64,000 nt of DNA, taken from assembly GCA_023053545.1 (NCBI GenBank), contig JAKZAN010000098.1, positions 1 through 64,000 on the forward strand. Direction: 5' to 3'. The notes beneath the pieces were generated by a model, which searched no databases, was not told the origin of the DNA, and worked only from the letters and a program-made list of their open reading frames with translations. Shown one piece after another: positions 57,162 through 64,000 of the stretch. A program made the translations under genes and the position numbers. The first letter of the stretch is position 1. Each line of letters begins with the position of its first letter. Origin of the DNA: Lepidurus packardi. Its lineage: Eukaryota > Arthropoda > Branchiopoda > Notostraca > Triopsidae.

Positions 57162-58136
57162 TCAATTAGTTCGACTGTTCTCTTTTCCCCGTGACTGTAG
57201 AATCTCCTTAAAGAATTTCCATGCCATTTTCGCCTGCTTCTTCACTGGCTGTAACGGATCAATTCCAAATCCTCTTCGCCTACCGATCTGGTCCACCATG
57301 TCTAGGAATGACTCTACAAACTTATCTTTCCAATCTCCCTGACCCGAACAACCCCCCCTGATCTTCTGCAATTCGGCCTAAAGCTCGTAGACTTTGTTGT
57401 TCATCTTCTGTCTTGCAGTATGAAAAGACTGCTTTAGTTCTTCCTCCTTCATGTTAATTTCGAATAGCTGGCGTTAGAAAGAAGTTCTCCGAGACTTGAG
57501 TTATTGAACCTACAATTCTAGAGTGTGGCTGCGAATTTTTTCAGTTGCAAGCTCTTTCCTGAGTGTCTGAGATTCATGTTCCCCATCCTTCAGGAGACGC
57601 TCAAAGTCGAGCAGCCTGGACGCCGTCTCTTTCTATGCGAGAAGCTGGTGTTAACAGAAAGAGTACTTGAAATTTTCGTGTGCATTTTGTAGTTCATTCC
57701 TGATCCAACCAATTTATTATTTATAACTCCGTATCTAGCGATCCTTCGCAGTCTCCGAGCACTTTAGTCTCTCGATTTCCAGCAGCTGGCACTCGATTGT
57801 TTGCAGCAAACTCGATATCTTTTCTTGATAGAAAAATATTTCAGTTTCTTTCTCTCTTCGTTCCGGATAACTTCGCGAGTCTTTACCCTTCACAGGAAAT
57901 GACTGTCCGATATAGCCGGGTCGCCTTTGGGTTCTATCTCTGCCTCTTATCGGAGAGGATCGCTTATTAGTTGTGAGGTTGCAGAAAGACGCGAGGGATG
58001 GGGATAAGTCATGGAGGCAGGAGCTATCGATGGAGGAAAAAGACGACTAGTTGTCCGGGGGAAGCAGGGTTTGTTGTAGGGGGGCGTTGGGACTGTACTA
58101 GCTGAAGGTAGAAGAGGAAGTATTTTGGCGGTTCAT
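57162..58136 (-). CDS. Coiled-coil protein, unknown
   Basis: Intronless, 324 aa, about ten UAR codons. The N-terminal ~100 residues are Ser/Arg-rich and disordered. Residues ~105-250 are coiled coil (EIFFYQEKISSLLQTIECQL…, ASRLLDFERLLKDGEHESQ…, LFEINMKEEELKQSF). The C-terminus is basic with Gly-Arg motifs (DMVDQIGRRRGFGIDP). It is probably structural; no family was recognised. Head-to-head with ADCK2, 156 bp apart. Confidence 0.7.
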
Positions 58137-58292
58137 GCAGACAGTAAAGTTAACTGAAACTGGACTGATAAATTGGCTAACAACTAAATGACACGCCTCG
58201 TAAACATATGTGCGAGCACCTTAATTTCCTAGCCAGATTTATAATTAATTCAAGGCAACACCAGGTCTCCGCTCTCAACGCCCCTGCCAACT

Positions 58293-59930
58293 ATGGCCTT
58301 TCGCTGGAATCGACTCTACAAGCTCTTCGAACCTCGTCACTCGGCCAAGCCCCTGGCTTTCTCTCTCTTCTCCTCTTATCAGATGTACAAATCCTATCTG
58401 TAATCCAAAGCGATCCAATAACTTGAAATGAGAGTCTTCCGCTCTAAAGTCCTATCAAAAGCCTGCCCAATTGAAGTATCTGGTACACCTTTCATTTAGA
58501 GAGCACTCTAGTGTATGAGGAAGGCATGGCGGATGCTGTAACTGTTTATCATATTTAGCCCCGTCATTCTCCTATTCCCATTGCGGCTGACGGGTGAATG
58601 GGGCGAGGATATATGGCTTGATCAGTTCGTTTCTTCTGTCACAAGTGCAGGGGTTGTTTTCATCAAGACCTTTCAGTATCTGTCCCACCGTCGAGACATT
58701 GTGGGCGAGACGATCGGCAGGAAGTTTATACACCTGAGAGAGGCTGCACCCAGGCACTCCATTGAAATCACACGTAAAGTGATCCTAGAGGATTTTGGAA
58801 TGCCTCTGGAAGATATCTTCGACGAGTTCGATGTGGAGCCAATAGCATCAGGCAGCATCAGCCAAGTCTATAGAGCTAAGATAAACGGAGAGAAGGTGGC
58901 AGTAAAAGTACGGCATCCAGGAGTCGATGTCAACATTGAAAGGGATGTTGATATCTTTTTCGGGATCAGCAGATTCCTGTCTAATTTCATTAGTTAATTG
59001 GAAGTGCCGCTGACGAAGGAATCGCTCAAGAAAACTCTGACGGACCAACTCGACTTCAGGATCGAGGCTCGGAACCTGGAGGTATTCAGGGAGTAGTTCC
59101 GAAGCAACAAGGAAGTGAGTTTCCCAAAACCCCTAGTGTGCAAATGCAGTGACGCAGTCTTAGTGGAGTCTTTCGTAGAGGGCAAATCTTCAACTTACTA
59201 TGAGCTAAACCAGGATGACATGAATAAAGCTATAGCCCGCATCGGAGCCATGGCATTCTTCGAGATGCTCATCAAAAATAACTTCGTGCATGCCGACTGT
59301 CATGGAGGCAATATTATGGTCCAAATATCAGAATACTAGGCAGGAATCCTAGACAGGCTCAGGTATTTTTCGTATCGGGTGTTCCGAAAGGTGCAAGATG
59401 CCTTGGTGGGCATGAGCGGGTACTCCTAAGTCATCAAAGAACTCATATTCGAGAGCTATGAGGAACAGGACCAGGTTAGGGAGATGGAGCAGAAGTTCGG
59501 CAAAAGGGTTGGCGTGACGTTTATTGATGCAGGAATCGTGATCGAGCTGGATGAATCAGACCGACTGAACTTCACCAGCTTCCTGAAAAACCTAATTAAA
59601 AGGCACCCCGACGACTGTGCAAAACTCCTTTACGCTCTCAGCATGTACAAAGGACAAAAGCTGATTTAGAAATAAAATTATTTCAACGATGCCTACTACA
59701 ACGACCTCAAAGAGTTGTTCGTCAGACTCACCAGCGTCCGCCTCAAAGACCTAAAACCCCTAGAGTCCATCTTTTAGATGCTAGCAATCATCAGGCAGCA
59801 CAAAATGCGCCTAGATGGACAGTTCGCCTCGCTACTCACAAACATGCTCTTGCTCGAGTAGATCGGCAAACAGCTTAACCCTGATATGAACATGCTGAAG
59901 GCGGCTGTGTTTTACTTCTAAGACATATGA
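58293..59930 (+). CDS. ADCK2: ADCK2-like ABC1/UbiB atypical kinase
   Basis: Read as one exon, 545 aa; a possible 24-nt intron (GTATCT…TTTAG, 58477-58500) is in frame either way. The UbiB fold shows VEPIASGSISQVYRAK (Ala-rich loop), VAVKVRHPG lysine, HADCHGGNIMV catalytic loop (family HADPHPGN) and TFIDAGIV (DFG-like DxG). A hydrophobic anchor precedes it (~75-90). ADCK2-type proteins sit in mitochondria and support coenzyme Q and lipid metabolism, probably by ATP binding and hydrolysis more than protein phosphorylation. UAR codons number about 14. Confidence 0.92.
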
Positions 59931-59976
59931 TCAAGTGGGTATCAACATAGGTTTTGGTTGATTTCAAGTATTGTGT

Positions 59977-60291
59977 TCAAGGCTGTAGATGAGTCTTGAA
60001 GGGTTCGGTGAGTTGCTTCGTGCATAGGCGGACCACTTGCGAGCTGGTATAGTTCGTGGTCAGTCCTTCCTCGACGCATTTGTTGAATTTGAAGTTCAGG
60101 AACTCCATCTGGTGCATCAACTCGCTCATCCGGATCTTTTCTTCAGACACACAATCTACGAACTACTCGATATTTTTTTTTTTCAGACATTCCTATTTGG
60201 TGATTTTCTTGCTGAGAGAGTAGCGAGGCTCCACAATTTGCTTCATGACTGCAAGCCAGAACTGGCGGTCAGTGCCTTGCGTTGTGCTCAT
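59977..60291 (-). CDS. Small hypothetical helical protein
   Basis: 104 aa from ATG 60291 to TGA 59979-59977, with two TAG codons. Mostly helical; four Cys (CLKKKNIEQFVDC and, later, CVEE…VVRLC) are reminiscent of small mitochondrial intermembrane-space proteins, but the spacing is not CX9C or CX3C, so this is only a note. It is convergent with ADCK2 (46 bp) and lies 182 bp downstream of ISCA2. A poly-A run of eleven around 60170-60180 (as K codons) is a possible slip site. Confidence 0.6.
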
Positions 60292-60473
60292 CCAGACTTC
60301 GGGAGGTTAACACCTAGTAAAGTAAAAATACTAATTAATTAATTGAGGTCCCTATGGTAAAGGTCTGGTATTATGGAAATGTGCCTCTTCAAAGACGGAA
60401 TATTATACCCCAGACTGGCTTATTGCAGCAAATATAAAGAAGGTGTTATGAACCCCGAAGATCACCCATTCAG

Positions 60474-60917
60474 TCAAATTTTACGGAGGGCCTCTTCTTT
60501 AGGTGCAAACGATGTCTTGCAGCTGCAAGAGACTTCTGCCTGCGGGTTCTCCATCACACAGAATCCAGACTTCATCATCCTAGTCTAATGGTCGATAACA
60601 CACCCATCGATTAAACCGAGATTTTCCTTGTCTATTGCAAGCAATACGTGTTACGCGCTGGACTCGCTGTCTACTCTTTATTGGTAAACATAATCACTAT
60701 CCTTTAAATCTGTGTCGAACTTGAACTTATAGCGATAGCCTTCACAGCCTTCGCCTGCCTCGATTTCAAGGCGAAGGAATCGGTTGGGTTGGTATTTAGA
60801 CTTAAGAGCCTAGGGTGATAATTGATAAGAGGATGTTACTTCTACGCAGTTGGGAGTGAGTTTGACTTGAGAAGTGAGTTTGCTGATGAGGTACGTGTTG
60901 ATGAATGTGCGGAGCAT
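60474..60917 (-). CDS. ISCA2: ISCA2-like iron-sulfur assembly protein
   Basis: Intronless, 147 aa, family length. The A-type carrier fold is plain: RFLRLEIEAGEGCEGYRYKFKFD with the first conserved Cys, a beta-rich middle, HVLLAIDKENLGLIDGCVIDH and MENPQAEVSCSCKTSF with the C-x-C pair. The three Cys bind an Fe-S cluster. ISCA2 works with ISCA1 and IBA57 in mitochondria for 4Fe-4S maturation. The N-terminus has a short basic leader (MLRTFINTYLISK), fitting mitochondrial import. Its start is 181 bp from the end of the Myb-gene repeat. Confidence 0.95.
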
Positions 60918-61098
60918 GGTGACTATAGCTTGATCGTGAGTCTAAGCAAATCTGGTTTGTTTCTTTGTTGTGAATATTTATTGATTATATGAGGTTTTCT
61001 TTGTCCATCAGAATTTAGATTAGGTTATAATAGTGTACTTACCTTGCATTAGACGATGTCGCCCTGCTGCCAGAGTTGAATCGGATGAGTCCATTTAC

Positions 61099-62038
61099 TC
61101 AGGGGTTGGGGGTTGGGGTTGGGGTTGGGGTTGGGGTTGGGGTTGGGGTTGGGGTTGGGGTTGGGGTTGGGGTTGGGGTTGGGGTTGGGGTTGGGGTTGG
61201 GGTTGGGGTTGGGGTTGGGGTTGGGGTTGGGGTTGGGGTTGGGGTTGGGGTTGGGGTTGGGGTTGGGGTTGGGGTTGGGGTTGGGGTTGGGGTTGGGGTT
61301 GGGGTTGGGATCATGTACCGTAGCTGCCCCATCATCCTCAACAACTCTCTATTCATTCCGAAATCAGTCTCCTAGCCTTTTTCTCTCCGCTCCACTGTCC
61401 CCTCTTCCTTTTTCTCTCTTCTAGACACATCAATAACCTGTCTCTCTGCGGCTACTCTACCAGCTTCAGCGTCTTTTTAATGCTTGGAACCTCCGATGAA
61501 GGTTGGCTGGACACAGGAGGAGGTGGATGGAGGGACACTCATCTTGTCGAGTTTGTGGAGGACGCATGTGGTGTAGAAGTGATAGGAGTTGGCGTAGAGT
61601 TGGGGGTCGAGTGAGGCTTTATAGTGTTAAATGATGTGGTTGTGAGTGAGGAAGTGTTTCTCCATTTTCTGGTGGTGGGAGCGGCACTGGTCTGCTGACC
61701 TTGTCTCAATGAATACCGACATGACTTTGAATATTTTCCAGACTCTACTCAGGTTTAGGTGAACTTGTTTTGAAGAAGTTGTACCTGAAATATCGACGCA
61801 TTTCCTTCACCTCGAACTTGTTCGCATGGTACTCCAGGAATATGACATACTTCAGCTTCTCTTTCTCAGACCAGTGGCCTGTTCGCAACCCGCCTGTCCA
61901 AAGTCTTTTAGGACGTTTCACCCGCTCCTGAAGCCCAAGAGTGTGTTCGGGGAGTGTGAGGGAGAGTTAGGGGCTGGCGCGAGGGAAAGGTCGAAAGCCA
62001 AGTGGTGTATAGCTGGTGGGGAGAGACGTGTTGTGCAT
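61099..62038 (-). CDS. Myb/SANT-domain protein with (Pro-Thr)n tail encoded by the telomere-type repeat
   Basis: Exons 62038-61785 and 61744-61099; 40-nt intron (GTACAA...GAGTAG), phase 2; 299 aa. A Myb/SANT domain at ~55-120: [20 protein letters not shown], then VWKIFKVM…[15 protein letters not shown], the last part matching the 'TRTxxQCRSHxQK' helix of SHAQKY-type Mybs. A charged linker follows to ~230. The frame then enters the CCCCAA tract as about 33 Pro-Thr units and ends at TGA 61101-61099, immediately beyond the repeat. In-frame ATGs at 62182 and an open frame up to ~62404 allow a longer N-terminus (up to ~420 aa). Myb proteins bind DNA; the target is unknown. Confidence 0.75.
61102..61309 (+). 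repeat. (GGGGTT)n tract, about 34 units, ciliate telomere-type repeat at an internal position
   Basis: A nearly perfect hexamer array, GGGGTT on the plus strand; only the second unit has an extra G (GGGGGTT). It is identical to the telomere repeat of Tetrahymena and Paramecium. It does not end the sequence: 2.7 kb of gene-bearing DNA follows. The G-rich strand points right, as at a right-hand chromosome end. On the minus strand it lies in frame inside the Myb-gene coding region. Confidence 0.95.
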
Positions 62039-62501
62039 CGGGTGTCTTTGGAATTGGTATGAATTAAAGTATTTGGATTTGAAGGTCGAGGTGTTGATGG
62101 CTGGACGAGTATTTTGAAAGATTAGTTGGTAAATGCAAGAATCGAATAGCCCATTGTGTAATATGAAATTTCTGGCACCCATCTAATCAGTAGTGGTTAG
62201 AAATGCCATCAGTCCGACCCTCAATGTATCACCTTCCGTAAAACCTAGATCAGCTCTGACTACACTTTTCTTAAACACCATGCCCTTTTCGCCCATCTGC
62301 TCATTGCTCCCATTCCTTCCATTTGGCTGCCAGGTGGGAGGCTGGGATGAGAGGTTTCCGTCGAGACTCCGGCACGTCCAGCTACGAGATACGATTTGTA
62401 TCACTAATGAATTGGCATTTACTGAATTAATAACTCGAGACCCTTAATAAACAACAAATATCATTTCAGTTGGCAGCAGATGGGTGCCGATGCCGCTTAT
62501 T
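62039..62501. other. Intergenic, or 5' part of the Myb gene
   Basis: 463 bp between the Myb gene start used here and the end of the Cys-rich gene. The leftward frame in phase with the Myb gene stays open to about 62404 (no TGA for 122 codons), so part of it could be coding; its sequence looks unstructured. No other feature was seen. Confidence 0.35.
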
Positions 62502-64000
62502 TCAGCTACAACTTGCTCCTGATGCCACTAGGTCGTTTCCACAAACCGTACAGTTCCTTGTCCCATGGTCAAACTCTAAACAGTTCCCGTCGATCTCAAT
62601 ACACACATAGTTCTAAACAAAATAGCCCTCCTTGCACTGGGAGCAGTAGCTCAGAGTATACTTGCGCAGTTTTTGTCCATCCCGAGAGTGGGTATAGACA
62701 CTCCCCATCCTGTAGGATATACCCGGGCTGGCATCCTGTGCATACCTTCTGATTGTAGTCGAAAGAAGTGCATAGTAGACTGACGAGTGTGCACTTCTGT
62801 GTAACACCGTCTAAGTAGTAGTTCTGCAAACACTCTGCACAAGGACCAGGCTTGGAGGTGTCGGCGCAGTAAGGATCGATCTGCCTGAACTTAGCAGTAC
62901 ACCTGCCAGCAAACAGTACGAATTCATCGAAGCAGGATGTGCAAGATCCTCCTTTCATCTCATACGTTTTACATTAGGATCGAACAGGCATGCAGTTGAT
63001 GCCGTCCAAGAAGAACCCATTGATACATGAGATGCATTTATCATGGCTAGCAAGGGCACAATTTTGATGTACCTTCTACAGTTGGGTGCAGTTTCCGTTG
63101 CTCAGGTAATAACCGGAGTAGCAGTCCAAACAGGATCCATTCGTATCGATTAATTTACACTGTTGGTTTTGATACACGCATGCCAAATTAGTATTCAGGA
63201 AGTAGCTCTGTATGCACTCCACGCACTGGGGACCTTCGAAAACCTTACAGTTGGCATCTCTCTTGGTGAGTGAGCAGTTGCCGGACTCCAGATCATAGCC
63301 TGGGAAACAAGACAGACAATGCCCGGTTCTATTGTTGGCCGTGGCGCATAGCTAATTGATCTTAATACATGCCAGTTATCTGTTTAGGTAGAAACCTGTA
63401 TTGCACTCTTCGCAGTTGCCGTTAGTGTTGTTAATCCTCCGGCAATTCGGGTCTTGCACTTTGTAGCTACAGACCCCCTCCGCCAGGAAGTAGCCCGGAA
63501 AACACACTTTGCACTCTCCATTCCTAATTGTTCGACAATTCTCGTCGACACTCTTGACACACTGGCCTGCCTTCAGGCTAAACCCTGAGATACACGCCAA
63601 ACATGCGCCGGAGGGGCTGCCTGTTCTGCAGTAGGGGTCCTTCTTGTTTGAAATGCACGCGCCTGCCTTTAAGGTATAGCCAGTAAAACAACTCAGACAC
63701 ATCCCGTAGACGTCATCCGAAGTCGCACAGAGGGGGTTAGTTGCCACACATCTTTTGATAATGTTGAGAGTGTAGTTAGCTGCACACTCCACGCAGGTGG
63801 TGTTCTTCATAGTCCTACAGTTCGGGTCTTTGGCGCTAGTTTTAATACAAGCTCCATTCGGAGCCAGGCTAAAGCCTAAGTAGCAGCCTGTGCAATGCCC
63901 AGTATTCTTGTCATAGTCCTGGCAAAGCTTGCTCACCTCACTGCAAACTGTTCCTTTCTTCCAGAATCCGATATCGCACTCCCTGCACTCCTAGTCAACG
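62502..64000 (-). CDS. Large cysteine-rich repeat protein, C-terminal part (5' end outside window)
   Basis: Exons 62636-62502 and from 62662 past the right edge; a 25-nt intron (62661-62637, GTATAC...CCCAG) links the frames. About 490 residues are visible. They are made of ~45-50-residue repeats with six or seven Cys each, on the plan C-x2-C-x(5-6)-GYxLxxGxC…DPxCRxxxxxxGxCxxC (for example TCVECAANYTL, LCLSCFTGYTLKAGACI, ACLACISGFSLKAGQCV, CKVCFPGYFLAEGVC). Such furin-like/variant-surface-like Cys-rich repeats are abundant in ciliate extracellular and surface proteins. No transmembrane or GPI signal is evident at the C-terminus (…VASGASCS), so it may be secreted. Confidence 0.85.

Noticed and set aside
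60373..60588. Rightward 71-codon frame
   Set aside because: Antisense shadow of ISCA2, whose conserved Cys motifs are on the other strand.
61033..61424. Rightward open frames through the GGGGTT tract (Gly-Trp, Gly-Val and Gly-Leu dipeptide proteins)
   Set aside because: A hexamer without stops is open in every frame. Only the leftward Pro-Thr frame is continuous with a recognisable domain (Myb/SANT).
1..64000. Germline (micronuclear) DNA with eliminated sequences or scrambled gene segments
   Set aside because: Genes are collinear and complete with only short GT-AG introns. I saw no pointer-like repeats or blocks interrupting exons out of phase.
1..64000. Insertion sequences, transposases, CRISPR arrays or bacterial operons
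   Set aside because: No such coding sequence or repeat array was found; introns and UAR codons occur across the window.

Overview
This window reads as a somatic-type nuclear genome segment of a ciliate. Long conserved proteins are continuous only if UAA and UAG are read as glutamine, and nearly every gene ends at UGA. The core genes are eukaryotic and spliceosomal introns are tiny: most are 25-60 nt, begin GTA or GTR and end YAG or AAG. Genes sit tens to a few hundred bases apart on both strands, about 43 protein genes plus one tRNA in 64 kb. A roughly 208-bp (GGGGTT)n tract, the telomere unit of Tetrahymena and Paramecium, and an H4 core closely similar to the oligohymenophorean type as I remember it, favour an oligohymenophorean-like ciliate. 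I cannot name the species. Neither ciliate-type scrambling nor an obvious mobile element was seen.

Layout. 1-15.3 kb: C-terminus of a membrane protein, a CK1-like pseudokinase, a DsbA-like thioredoxin-fold membrane protein, a UvrD-type helicase, a leucine-rich-repeat protein with seven introns, Golgi COG2, a NEK kinase, an unknown protein and a winged-helix protein that may be a TFIIIC subunit. 15.3-28.3 kb: a second NEK kinase, the splicing factor SRRM1, the translation factor MCTS1, a membrane protein with tandem PX-like domains, an ankyrin protein, an SFI1-like centrin-binding repeat protein, a tRNA and a kinase with a degenerate HRD motif. 28.4-43.6 kb: a large unknown protein, SCO1, an S49 peptidase, a USP7-like deubiquitinase, a KxDL-like small protein, an aquaporin, a coiled-coil protein and the histone chaperone NAP1. 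43.9-44.9 kb: divergent histone H3 and H4 genes. 45-60 kb: CCDC77, a RING protein, cytochrome b5 reductase, a CDK, an NDP-kinase-domain protein, Aurora kinase, an SLC44 transporter, coiled-coil proteins and ADCK2. 60-64 kb: ISCA2, a Myb/SANT protein whose frame runs through the telomere-type repeat as poly(Pro-Thr), and a cysteine-rich repeat protein cut by the window edge.

There is no operon logic. Neighbours look mostly unrelated, although cilium, centrosome and mitosis functions recur (two NEKs, Aurora, CDK, SFI1-like, CCDC77, NDPK) and several mitochondrial genes are present (SCO1, ISCA2, ADCK2). Exon boundaries come from reading frames, GT-AG signals and phase arithmetic, so they are strong predictions rather than transcript evidence. 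Family assignments come from motif recognition by eye; no database search was run.
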